NCBI GenBank assembly: GCA_025937785.1
Contig: JAICQQ010000088.1
Span: forward strand, 1 to 32,140
Direction: 5' to 3'
Source of the DNA: Polyangiaceae bacterium
GTDB taxonomy: Bacteria > Myxococcota_A > Polyangia > Polyangiales > Polyangiaceae
DNA length: 32,140 nucleotides
Program-made: the position numbers and the translations under genes
The notes under the pieces: model-generated
Databases searched by the model: none
Seen by the model: only the letters and a program-made list of their open reading frames with translations
What the model was told of the DNA's origin: nothing
Shown here: one piece after another, positions 8,297-19,400 of the stretch
Position numbering within the stretch: position 1 is the stretch's first letter
Layout of the letters: every line of letters starts with the position of its first letter

Positions 8297-9639
8297 TGAT
8301 GCGCACCCGAACCAGCAGACGCCATTTTTTGAAGGGCGCCGGCGGCGTGCTCGTCGCGCTGCCGCTCCTCGACTCGCTTGGACCACGCAAGGCGCGCGCG
8401 CAGGAGCCGGAAGGGTCGTTTCCCAAGCGCTTCGTCACCATGTACAACCCGAACGGTACAGTGCACGCTTCGTGGTTTCCCACCGGTGGGGAGACCGACT
8501 TCGTCCTGGGCGAGATCCATCAGCCGCTCGCGCACCACCGTGACAAGCTTTTGATCTTTCAGGGGATCAATGCAGCAGTGACCGAGATAGGGCCAGGCGG
8601 GCCGCACCAGCGCGGCATCGGGTCGCTGTTCACGGGCCACGAGCTGCTCGAGGGCGAGTTCGTCGACGGTTGTGGGTCGAGGGCGGGTTGGGCGAACGGC
8701 ATCAGCATCGACCAAGCCATCGCCAACCAGATCGGCCTGGACACGCCGTTGAAGAGCCTCGAGATTGGCGTGCGCGCGGTAGAAGCCGACGTCCAAGCCC
8801 GCATCAGCTACGCGGGCCCTGGGCAGCCGCTGCCACCGATGAACGACCCTACCGAGGTGTATCAGCGGCTATTCGCCAACTTCGTCTCTGCGCCCATCGA
8901 CCCCGACGATCCTACCGATCAGCGTGCGTCGGTGCTCGACACCGTCCAAACCCAGTTCGAACTGCTCGATCGACAACTCGGGGCTCACGATCGCGAAAAA
9001 CTCGGCCAGCATCTAGAACTCGTTCGCGACCTGGAGCGCCGTTTGGGCGGCGGCGTGGGCGCCCGCAGCTGCGACCCACCGGCTGCACCGGCCGTGCTCG
9101 ACGAGAACGACGAGAACGACATGCCGGCTGTGATGAAGGCCCACTTGGAGCTTTTGGCAGTGGCCTTCGCATGCGACTTGACGCGCGTCGCAAGTCTCCA
9201 AATTTCGACGGGATTCAACCGGATTCGGTTCCCCTGGCTAGAGAGCCTCAGCGAGGGACACTCGCTCTCGCACTCGGGACCCACGGACGAGGCTGCTGGA
9301 GCTCAGCTGGTGCAGCGCGCGAAATGGCACGCTGAGCAGCTAGCGTACTTCATGGATCTGCTGGCCCAGATCCCGGAAGGCGAAGGTAGCGTGCTCGACA
9401 ACACGGCGATCTTGTGGGGCACCGAGGTGTCGGTCGGCAATACACATGCGCTCGTGAACATTCCGTACCTGATCGCGGGAAACGCTGGCGGCGCGTTCGC
9501 TACGGGTCGCTTCGCGACGCACGACGCTGCTTCGGCCAACGACCTGTTGGCGGCAGTCGCGAACGCATACGGTGTCGAAACACAAACATTCGGTCATCCT
9601 GATTACGCGACGGCGCCCCTCAGCGGCGTGCTCGTGTGA
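8296..9639 (+). CDS. Tat-exported DUF1552 protein
   Basis: 447 residues from ATG at 8296 (TGATG overlap with the DUF1592 stop; a second ATG follows directly). The N-terminus TSRRHFLKGAGGVLVALPLL is a twin-arginine signal, with cleavage probably near ARAQ, so the protein is exported folded, which suggests a cofactor or metal. The body matches DUF1552: FPKRFVTMYNPNG, WFPTGGETDF, LLIFQGINA, GPHQRGIGSLFTGHEL, then LDTVQTQFELLDRQLGAHDREKLGQHLELVRDLERRL and the late GSVLDNTAILWGTEVSVGNTHALVNIPYLIAG. It is nearly always paired with DUF1592 proteins, and the two probably form one periplasmic unit. DUF1552 resembles DUF1501 in overall layout. No substrate is known. The open frame extends upstream to 7906 only as a shadow inside the DUF1592 gene. 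Confidence 0.92.
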   Translation: MMRTRTSRRHFLKGAGGVLVALPLLDSLGPRKARAQEPEGSFPKRFVTMYNPNGTVHASWFPTGGETDFVLGEIHQPLAHHRDKLLIFQGINAAVTEIGPGGPHQRGIGSLFTGHELLEGEFVDGCGSRAGWANGISIDQAIANQIGLDTPLKSLEIGVRAVEADVQARISYAGPGQPLPPMNDPTEVYQRLFANFVSAPIDPDDPTDQRASVLDTVQTQFELLDRQLGAHDREKLGQHLELVRDLERRLGGGVGARSCDPPAAPAVLDENDENDMPAVMKAHLELLAVAFACDLTRVASLQISTGFNRIRFPWLESLSEGHSLSHSGPTDEAAGAQLVQRAKWHAEQLAYFMDLLAQIPEGEGSVLDNTAILWGTEVSVGNTHALVNIPYLIAGNAGGAFATGRFATHDAASANDLLAAVANAYGVETQTFGHPDYATAPLSGVLV

Positions 9640-9649
9640 GCCGTTGCGG

Positions 9650-10414
9650 TCAGGTGCGAGGGCCGGCGCTGGCGGCGGAGGACGCTGTGTTCACGATGGC
9701 CAGGTAGCGCTGGATGGTCGGTTCGAGCCCGAGATCGAGGGCTTCACACACGACGGCGTGTCCGATGCTGACCTCCAACACCTCAGGCACACTCGCGAGG
9801 AACGTCGCCAGGTTGTAGAGAGAGAGATCGTGCCCGGCGTTGACGCCGAGCTGCTGCGCGCGCGCGACCGTGGCCGCCGCCGCGAAAGCCGCGAGCACGG
9901 CTGCCTCGTCGGGTGACCCGTAGGCATTCGCATAGCTCTCGGTATAGAGCTCGATGCGGTCGGCCTGGAGCGCGGGCAGCGCCTCGATCTGTTTCACATC
10001 CGGATCCATGAACAGGCTCGTCCGAATTCCGGCAGCCTTGAAGCGAGGCAAGACTGCGGCGAGCACGGCGCCGTCGCCGAGCACGTCCCACCCGTGATCC
10101 GAGGTGAGCTGGTCCGCCGCGTCCGGGACCAGGGTTACCTGATCGGGCTTGGCCTCGAGCACGAGGGCGATGAACTGCTCTGTAGGGTTACCTTCGACAT
10201 TGAATTCAGCGCCTGGAAACTCTCGAACCACCCGTGCAAGCTCCAGCACGTCCGTATAACGCGTGTGCCGCTGGTCGGGGCGCGGATGGACCGTGATACC
10301 ATGAGCGCCCGAGGCCAAGCAGCGGCGAGCCACAGCGGCCACGTCTGGCACGTTCCGCCCACGCGAGTTTCTGAGCAGGGCGATCTTGTTGAGGTTCACG
10401 GAGAACTTGGTCAC
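9650..10414 (-). CDS. pdxJ: Pyridoxine 5'-phosphate synthase
   Basis: 254 residues from GTG at 10414. PdxJ condenses 1-deoxy-D-xylulose 5-phosphate with 3-amino-2-oxopropyl phosphate to make pyridoxine 5'-phosphate in the DXP-dependent vitamin B6 route. Visible marks: FSVNLNKIALLRNSRG at the N-terminus (family: N-substrate binding strand), TVHPRPDQRHTR (41-52) with the catalytic His43/Arg45, EFNVEGNPTEQF (70-81) with the conserved Glu, TLVPD, RTSLFMDPD, and VNAGHDLSLYN (191-201) with the late catalytic His195, then EVSIGHAVV. Length is typical. It lies 55 bp downstream of the giant TPR gene on the same strand and converges on the DUF1552 gene 10 bp away. No Shine-Dalgarno site is adjacent; instead a hairpin sits 2 nt before the GTG. 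Confidence 0.96.
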   Translation of the reverse strand: MTKFSVNLNKIALLRNSRGRNVPDVAAVARRCLASGAHGITVHPRPDQRHTRYTDVLELARVVREFPGAEFNVEGNPTEQFIALVLEAKPDQVTLVPDAADQLTSDHGWDVLGDGAVLAAVLPRFKAAGIRTSLFMDPDVKQIEALPALQADRIELYTESYANAYGSPDEAAVLAAFAAAATVARAQQLGVNAGHDLSLYNLATFLASVPEVLEVSIGHAVVCEALDLGLEPTIQRYLAIVNTASSAASAGPRT

Positions 10415-10416
10415 GG

Positions 10417-10441
10417 GGCGAGAGGCTAGCCAACTCTCGCC
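10417..10441 (-). other. Perfect hairpin next to the pdxJ start codon
   Basis: An 8-bp perfect inverted repeat, ggcgagag (10417-10424) and ctctcgcc (10434-10441), has a 9-nt loop that itself contains part of the palindrome ggctagcc. It lies between the giant TPR stop and the pdxJ GTG and ends 2 nt before the start codon. No T-tract follows, so it is a weak terminator candidate; it may act on pdxJ translation or as an mRNA end. Confidence 0.5.
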
Positions 10442-10469
10442 CTCAGTCCAGCCGCTCCGGCCCGACGCG

Positions 10470-13400
10470 CTAGGCCTTGAGCTCGTCGAGCAGCGTCTTG
10501 GCCTGGGTGAGGCTTGCGTCCGCTTGGATCGCGCGCTCTAACATCTGGATTGCTTTGGATTTTTCGCCTAGCTTGCCGTGCACTTGGCCGAGACGCATGA
10601 AGACTTCGGCCTTCGTGATCGGGCTGCCCGCGTCGAGCCGCTGAAGCAGGAGCGCACGGAACATTTGCTGGGCCTTCTTCATGTCCCCAACATCGAGCGC
10701 TACTTCGCCGAGTTGCTTGAGCACGGCGACGTTGCCTGGCTCGATGCGAAACGCCTTGTCGAGCTCGTCGAGGGCTTGCTGCGTCTGCCCCTCCGCAAGG
10801 TACGCGGTAGCCAGTCGCTTGTGGATGTCCGCCAGCTCCTTGGAGCGACGTGCACCATAGCTCTCCACGATGCGCTGCAGCGCATCGATGGCCTCCTTGG
10901 CACGACCAGAGGCGCTGTAGGAGTCACAGAGCTGGAGCAAGAGGTCTCGGTCATCGGGCTTCAGCTCGGAGGCTTTGCGCAAGAGCTCGGCTTCTGCGAG
11001 ACGATCGCCGCCCCGCGTCCCCTGAATCTGGGCGGCTTCGCGCAGCAGCGCGACCTTCTTGTCGATGTCGACCTCGAGCTCCGCCTCCCGAGCCGCCAGT
11101 TTGGCCAGCTGCTCCCAAGATTCGCTGGCTCGGTATAGGCCGCGCAGCTCTTGGTGGATCCATGGTTCGGTTTCTTTGAAGTTGAGGCCTCGCTCGAGCG
11201 CGCGCGCGGCCTTCTCGCTGTCGCCGAGGGTCTTGTACTGTTTCACCAGCGCCTGGACCAAATCGAGAGCGCCCTCGGGTGCGGCCATATCGAGCAACTG
11301 CTCGAGAACTTCTGTAGCTTCCCGCGCTGACCCCGCGGCTTGGTACAACCGCGCAAGTGCTTCGAGCGCGCCACGGTGGCGCGCATCCCGCTCCAGCACC
11401 GACTTGTAAGCGTCGATGGCACGGTCGCGATCGCCGAGCCGTGCATCGTAAACCTCGCCGAGTCGCACCTGAAAGGTGAGCTCCGCCGCGGTGTCGCCAC
11501 GATCGCGGGCTGCGGAAATTTGATCCGACAACAGGTCGGCCAGCTCCTCGTCGCGTTGCTCTTTTTCATAGAGCACGCTGAGGCGGACGACCGCTTGGCT
11601 GTGGCCAGGCTCTTCGTCGAGCACGGCCCTGAGCAGGTCGACAGCGGTGTTGACCGCCTGAAAACGCTCTTCGTTCAGAGTCGCGAGTTCGAGGCGCAAG
11701 GTGCTGCGTTCCGCGGGTGACTCGGCGAGATCTACCAGGCGCTCGAGCAAGCGCGACAGGTCGTCGTAACGGGCGCCGTCCGAGTACAGCCCGCGGAGCG
11801 CCGCAGCCGCCTCGCGATCGTCGGGGTCATCCTCGAAAAGCGAGTCGAACAGCTCGATCGCCTTGTCGTTCTTCTTCAACTTATCTCGAGCAATGCTGGC
11901 CGCGCGGTGTTTGAGGGCCTTCACCTCGCCGGGAGCCGCCGGCAACTCGGCACGTCGAACCAGCAAATCGAAGGTCTCGCCAAAATCCTCCTTGGCTTCT
12001 GCGAGTTCGGTAAGCGCGGACAAACCCCACACGTTGACGTCATCCTGCTCGAGCAGTTCGCGGAGCACTTGCTCGCTCTTGTCTCCGCCGAGCTTGTCAG
12101 CGAGCTCTTTGGCGCGGCGGAACACCTCTTCGCGCCGGTCAGTGTCGAGCTGTAGCTTGGCGCGGCGACGCAAGGTGGAGAGCAAGTCCTCTTCGCGGCC
12201 AGGTTCGGACTGCAGCTGCTCGACCAGCGCCAAGATCTCGTCGTTCTCCGGCTCGAAGTCGAGTGCGCGCACCAATGCGCGCTCGGCACCCGCCTTGCTT
12301 CCGAGCTGGTCTTTGTGCCAACCCGCCAGGCGAATGCACAACTGGCTCGCCACCTCGGGCGGCAGCTCCTTCGCCCCCTCGATCGCAACGCCGAGCGCAG
12401 CGCACGCGCTCTCCCAATCGGAGTTGATGGGCGCTAGCCGCTCGATCTCCTCGAGCAGCGCGCTGTCGGCGGGGTTGTCGCTCAAGCCTTGCTGCAATAC
12501 CCGCTGCGCTGAGCGCGGGTCTCCACAGTCTTCTTCGAGCACGCGCGCCAAGCTTCGGCGCATGTCGATGCGCTCGTCGTCGGTTTCGGCGAATCCGATG
12601 CGCTTCTCGTAAAGCGCGGCCAGCTTGTCCGTCTGCCCGCGCGCGCGATAGACCTCCTCGAGAATGTCGGAGGCCTCCTCGAACAGGTCTCGCTCGTTCG
12701 TCAGGGCTTCCAACTGCACGGCGGCCCCGTCGTGCTCCCGCTTGCGTTCCAGCGCGCTCCGGAAGGACTGCAGGGCCTGACCGGAGTCTTTGAACTCGCT
12801 GATCTGAAGCTTGCCCAGGCGATAGAAGAGCTCCGCCTGCTCATCGTCGCCATCTTCCACGGCGACGCGCCGATCCAGGATCTCCGCGAGCTTCTCCGGA
12901 TCGCCAAGATTCGTGTACAGGCGATCGAGAGCTGCCAAGAGTTCGGGATGGTCCCCAGCTTGTTCGACCGCCTTGGTGTAGTTCTCGACGGCCCGTCGGT
13001 TGTCTGCGAGCCGTTGCTCGGCGATGCGGCCGGCACGAACCAAGAGATCACGCGCCACTTCCGGATCGAACAGCGCGCCCGCCCGCTCCTCGAGGACGTC
13101 GACGTAGCGGCCCCAGCCGTTCGAGAGCTGGGCCAGCCGCTCGATACCCTCGTGGAGCTCCTCGGCTTCTGGCTTCTCCGCCAGGGCGCGCAACAACGCG
13201 CCCTCCGCGTCGTCCGTGCGTTGCAGCTTCTGCTCCAGCACCTCGGCGATCGAACGCAGGGTGAGTACACGATCGCTCGGGTCCATCTCGGCGGTCAGGC
13301 GCATCTCCAAGATCCCGACGAGGGGCTCGTTGGCCTCGGTGCGCGTGAGCACCGGCACCAGCACTTGAGCCACGATGCTCCTGAGCTCCTCGTGGTCTTC

Positions 13401-16400
13401 ACCAATCTGACGCACCTTGCCGATGGTGTCTTCGTCGACCGGAGTGTCTTCGAGCACCAGACGGTAGGCTTCGAGAGCGTCGTCGTAGTTCTCGAGCTTC
13501 GTCGCCAAGATCTCGCCGATCTGCCGCCGCAAGGCCGCGCGCTCGTCAGGCACCTGCACCTGGTCGGCCTGCACTCGGAGATTGTCCAGCAGTTCTGGCC
13601 ACATTGCCTCGGCTCGATAGAGCCGATTCAAGCTCGCCAGCACCTTGGCGTCGCCGGGAACCGTCTCGAGCGCTTGGTTCAAAGATTCGATGGCACGCAG
13701 GCGATCGTCGATCTTGGTTTCGAAAACCTCGGCGGCCGACGTCAACAGGTTGTACTTGAGCTCACCGTCGTCTTCGTCGCACAACTCGACGCGCTGCTGA
13801 TAGAGCTCCACGAGCCGGTCTGCGTTTTCGTGCTGCTCGTACAGCTCGATCAGGCAATCCGCGGTGAAAGCGTTGCCTGGCTCGATTTCGAGCGCCTTCT
13901 CATAGGCGTCGATGGCGCCCGCGGGGTCGTCGAGCATATCTCGCTTCGACTCACCGACGCGCCGCCAGATGGAGGCGCGCTCCTCGTCGTCGTGGGTCAG
14001 GTCAGCCTTGGCGGTGAGCACCCGCACCAAGATCTGCCAATCACTCAGCAGTGTCGCCAGGCGCTCCATGTAGTTGAGCGGCGCCAGCTCCATTTCGTCG
14101 ACGCGATGCAGGCGTTCATAGGCGTCGAGAGCGCGGCGTGGATCGTCCCGCCGCGTGTTGTGGACTTCGGCCAACGTGGCGAGCACGTCGCGCTTGGTCA
14201 CGATGTCGGGCTGGGCGAGCAACACTTCGTCGTACAGCGTCGCTAGCTCGTCCCAGGCCGACGTGGCCTCTGTCAGGCGCTCGTAGCTGGCGCGCACGTC
14301 CGTGTCCTCCGGATCGAGCCGGAACGCCTCCTTCAAGGCCAGGCGCGCGCGCTCGGGGCTGCGGCCGCGCGTCTCCCATAGTTCCGCGGTTTCGCGCAGC
14401 ACGGCAACACGCTCGTGGACGTCCCGAGCCAGCTGGAACCGGTCTTCGTTGAGCTTGATCAGCCGCTTCCAGTCGTCGAGCGACTCGTAGAGCGGACGCA
14501 AGATTTCGACCGTCCGCTCGCGGAAATCGTCTTCGTCACGCATCGCCTCGAGCTCGGCGATCGCAGCCGGGTGAGCGGGCAGCACGCGCACGATTTCTTC
14601 CAGTTGATCGAGGGCTCGCTCGGGCTCCTCGAGTTCGTTCTTGTATAGCTTCGCCAGATCGAGGCGAAAGCCGGCGCTGACATCCGCGACCGACGCCGTT
14701 TCGGCGCGGCGCAAGTAGTGCTCGGCCAGGTCGTTCCAACGCTTGCGCTGACGGTACAACTGGGTGAGCGCATCGAGAGCCGGCAGGTTGCTCTCGTCGA
14801 CCTCGAGCGCTTCTCGGTAGGTTTCGATCGCGTGGTCCGGCTCCGCGAGCTCGTTGGTCTGCAGCCGGGCAACGACGTGCAACGCCTCGAGCCGATCTGC
14901 CGCTTCGAAGCGGTTTTCGAGCGACTCCCGGTAGAGCTCCACGCGCGCAGCGTGCTGCTTGGTGTCCAGCAAGATTGCGTCGACCGCGTCGAACAGCTTG
15001 CGATTCTGCGGCTCGAATTCGAGCGCCTTGCGATAGTACAGCAGAGCTTGATCGGGCTTGCCGAGCTCCGTGTATAGCTCGCCGAGGCGACGAGCGAGCC
15101 GCAGGCTGGCTTCGTCTTCGATGGGCTGAGTCCCCAGCCGCGCGGAGTAAATTTCGGCCAGCTTGGCGTTCGCCCCAGCGACCTTCGCCAGACGCTCGAG
15201 CTCACCCACGGTGGCCTCGTCGGCGAGATCATCGTCCAAAAGGCGCGCAGTCGTGTCGAGCGCGGCGAGATAGTCCTCTTGCTGCTCTTCGTACAGCTTG
15301 GCCAAGCGCGTCAAGAGCTCGCGCCTGTCACTCGGATCCTGGCTGAACTCGAGGCGCGCCTTGATGGCCTCGAGCAGGCGCACGTAGTCCGCGCGGATCA
15401 GGTACACCGGCTCCAAGAGCGAGGCCGCGCGGGCGCGGAACTCTACTTCTTTCGACTCGCTGAGCAGCTCTTCCAGACCCTTGATGGCCGGCTCGTGTTG
15501 CTTCTCGATTTCGAGAGCAGCCTCGAACTCGTCGAAAGCGCGGTGCAGGTCCTGCATGCGCTTGGCCGCCACTTGCGCGATCTTGACGTGGAGCAGCGCT
15601 GGGTCGCCGACGCCTGCGTCGAGCTGCCGTTGGTGTAAGGCGATCAACTCGGGCCACGAGGCCTCGCTGGTGTACAGGCCCTCGAGCGCTTCGATCGCGT
15701 CCGCATCGAGCCCCATGTCGAGGATGGCTTCGTACACCTCGATGGCCTTCGGTCGATCTTCCACGACCTCGGCCAAGAGGCGTCCGCGTCTGAACAGCAG
15801 CTGCTTCCGATCCGCGTCCGTTTCAGCAGTGTCGGCTCTGCGCTCGAGCACCTCGAGCAGGTTCTTGGCGTCGCCCGCCTCTTCGTAGAGCGACTCGAGC
15901 GCGGCCAGCGCCTTGGGGTCGTCGACCCGCAGTTCGAGCGCCTTTTGGTAGTACTCGCGCGCGAGCTCGCGATCGGCCAGTTGATGGCGCGCCAAATCGG
16001 CGATGCGCAGCGTCACGTCGATCTGAACCACGCCGTCGAAGATCTGCGGCACCACTTCGCACATCAGCTTGACCTGCTCCGCGCGCCGTTGCGTAGCGGC
16101 CGCCAAGCGCTCGAGGTGCTCGAGGTAGGGCATGATGGCCGTGTGACCCGCAGCCTCACGCACGGCGCGTTCCGCGTACGAGTAGGCCTTGGCGCGGTCC
16201 TCGAGCGAGTCCTCGGCCACGCTCATGGCCCGCTCGAGGCCTCGTAGCTTGGTGTCGGGGTCATCCGCGGTCTCGATCTCGATCTCGAGCACGCGCAGCA
16301 GCCTGGGAGCGTCGCTCTCCGCCTCGTAGATCGGACGCAACACCGCGGCGCTCTCACGCCGCGTGATTGGGTCCGAACTGTCCAGCATTTCTTCGAGCGC

Positions 16401-19400
16401 TTCGCGACTCGGCGCGTGCGATCGATCGAGCTCGAGCGCGAGCCGGTAAGCTCCGAGGGCACCTTCCCAATCCGCCAAGTGTTTGCGCTTCACCTGGCCC
16501 ATGGCGACGTACAGCCTCAGGCGCTCGCCGTCGTTCGGCGCGATGTCGAGATGCTTCTGGAACACGTCGCCGAGCTCTTCCCAGCGCTCGGCGCTGGCGT
16601 ACAACTCCTCGAGCGCACTCAGAGACGTGACGTCGGGCCCGAACTCGTCGACCAGGGCCTGGTAACTGTCGATGGCCTGGGGGATCAGCTCGAGTTTCTT
16701 CCACTGGGTCTGGGCTGCCCGGGTGAGCAGCTCTTTGCGCCGCTCGGGCTCCACTGCGATCTCGCGGCGGCGATCCAAGATCGCCACCAGCGCGGCGTAC
16801 TCGCCCGTGGATCCATAGAGAGAATCCAGCGCGGCGAGCGCCGTGTCGTCTTCCGGGCTCTCGTCGACCCGCGCTTTCCAGGCCACGATCGCGCCTTGGG
16901 TGTCCCCGAGCACGTTCTGGCACAGTTCGCCCAAACGGCCCCAAAGCGTGGCCCGCACCTCCGGGTCGGGCTCCAGCTTCACCTGAACCCGCAGAATTTC
17001 TGCGAGTTTCTGATGCTCCGAAGCCGCGATGTAAATCTGCTCCAGCGCACGCGCCGCCGGCAGCACCAGGTTGGCGTCAGTCTCGTCGAGCTCCAGCACC
17101 TCGCGGTAGGTCAACTCCGCGCGCCCGCGGTCAGCGAGCTGCGCTTCGTAGATGCTGGCCACCTTCAGCAGGATTTCTCCTTTGAGCTCCGCGGAGGTCG
17201 CGTTCTTGGCCGCGCGCGTCAACACCACGGCGACGCGCTCGAACTCACCGACACGCCGCCCAACTTCGATCAGCCGCTCGCGCGCATCGGCGTCGAGCGG
17301 GTCGAGTGGGACCAGCCGGCACAGCGCTTCGAGCGCACCGGCATCGTCGTGCAGGCGATCGTCGCGCAGCGTGGCGATGCGCCGCAGCAGATCGCATTGC
17401 TCTGCCACGCTGCCGCCCTCCCCGCTGGCTTCGTCGAGGCCTTCGAGTCGGATCACGAGCACACGCACCAAGTCGCGAATCTCGTTGCGCACCTCGTAGA
17501 CGCCTTCCAGCATGCGCGCAGCTCGCACGCGCAAGCTGCCAATCTCGAGCATACGCTCGGCCAGCTCGCGCGCCTGGTAGTCGTTCTGCCGTTCGCGCAG
17601 CACGTCTTCGACGTGGTCGATCGCGCTCTCGGGATGGTGCAGCTCGATCTGAATCCGCGCCAGCCGCAGCTTCAGCTCGAAGAGCTCGTCGTCCACCGCC
17701 GACTCCAGCCGCCTCTTCAAGAGCTCGGCGAGCTTCTCGTTGTCGCCTTCGCGCACATAGAGGCGGTCGAGCGCCTTGATCGACGCCTCGTGCGCCGGCT
17801 CGATCGCCAGGATGCGCTCGTAGTACCGAATCGCCTTGGGGGCGTCCTCGGTGATCTCTTCGCAAATCAGCGCCACCTCGATCAACATGTCGACCTGACG
17901 ATCGATGTCGTTCGTTGCTTTCGACGCTCGATCGTAGAGCGATTCGAGCTCACCCCAGCGCTCGGCCGCGGTGAGAATGTCCTTCAGGTGCTGAAATGCC
18001 GACTCGTTGCTGGGGTCGAGCTCGAGGATCTTCTCGAGGTAGGGAGCCGCCCCGATCGGATCGCCGAGCTTGTCCTCGTGGAGGCGCGCGGCGCGCTCGG
18101 AAAGCTCGATCTCCATGGGGCGCTCGAGTTTGCCGCGCAGTACCTCGCGGAAGCGTTCCGCGAGCTCCGTGGGGCGCCCCGATTCGCTCGACAATGCCTC
18201 GGCGCGATCCCACAGCGAAATTTCGTTCGGGTAGCGCACGACCGCTTGCAGCACGACGTCGAGCGCGCTCGAGTGGGCCCCGAGCTTGCTTTCGAGGACC
18301 GTGGCGAGGCGCTGGTAGAGTTCGAGGCGTTCCGCGTCGTCGTCGGCGTCGGCTATCATCACCTCGAGCGCTTGAGCCTCACGGCGCGCGTCGCCGCCGG
18401 AAGCGTAGAGCTCTGCCAGGAGCTCGGCGGCTTTGGCCTTGGTCTCGTCTCGCTCGACGAGGCGTTCGAGGATCGTGACGGCCTTGGCCTTGGCGGCGTC
18501 GCTGTCCAGCGCGCGCACGGCAGCCTCGAGCGCCTTGCTCGGCTTCTCGAGACGCGTCAGGTAGAGCTCTGCGAGCTCCAGATCCCGGTTCGCGCGGTCA
18601 TCGCCTTGGGCCACCTCGCGATGCTGCTCGATGACTTTCACCGCGCCGGCGGGGTCCCCCGCGCTCAGCAGTAGACGCGCGAGCGTGCTCAGCGAGCTCA
18701 CGTCCGCCGGATCCAACTCGAGCACACGGCGGTGCAGCGTGATGGCGGCGTCCGGATCTTCGAAGGCCTCTTCTTCCAGGCTCGCCCACTCTCTGAGGAT
18801 GGTGAGCCGAGCGTCGTCGTTCTCCGCGTGTTCGACGCGAAGCTCGAGCAGCCACCGCAAGTCGTCTTTACGCTGCTCACGCCGCAAGATCGCTTCGAGC
18901 GCCTGCGCGGCGTCGGCATCGGCAGGGGTCTTGTCGAGCACCTTCTTCAGGGTGGCGATGGCCTCGTCGGACTTCCCTAGTTCGTCCGAGTACACGCGCG
19001 CCAGCTTCAGGGCCAGCATCCTGCGCTCAGCGGGGGTGATGCCGATAACCGAAGGCGGCTCGCTCGCTACCTCGCCGCTCTTCTTGCGTCCCCGACGTCG
19101 GCGCTTGGCCGGGGGCGGAGTGCTCGGCAGGACTGCGCTCGCCAGGCGTGCCTCGAGCGACTCGACCAACTGGTCCCAGGCCCCTGCAGCGCGACAGCTG
19201 TCCTCGAGCAAATCGAGCGCCGTTTCGCTGCCTGGTGCGATGGCGTATGCCTGCTGAGCATACAAAGCCGCCGCCTTTTTGTCGGCAAGCTTCGAACCGC
19301 TGACTTGGACGAGCTTGCCGAGCAGTTCCACCTTTTCGTCGTTGGTCTCGGCTTTGTCGAGCAAGACTTCGTAGAGCGCCGGCAGCCGGCTCCATTTCTC

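Noticed and set aside
16416..18674. 752-codon plus-strand ORF, with similar ones at 12732-14246 and 19305-20762
   Set aside because: Antisense shadows of the giant TPR gene caused by its biased Glu/Leu/Arg codons; no start signals or recognisable domains, and Val/Leu/Arg-rich composition as expected of antisense.
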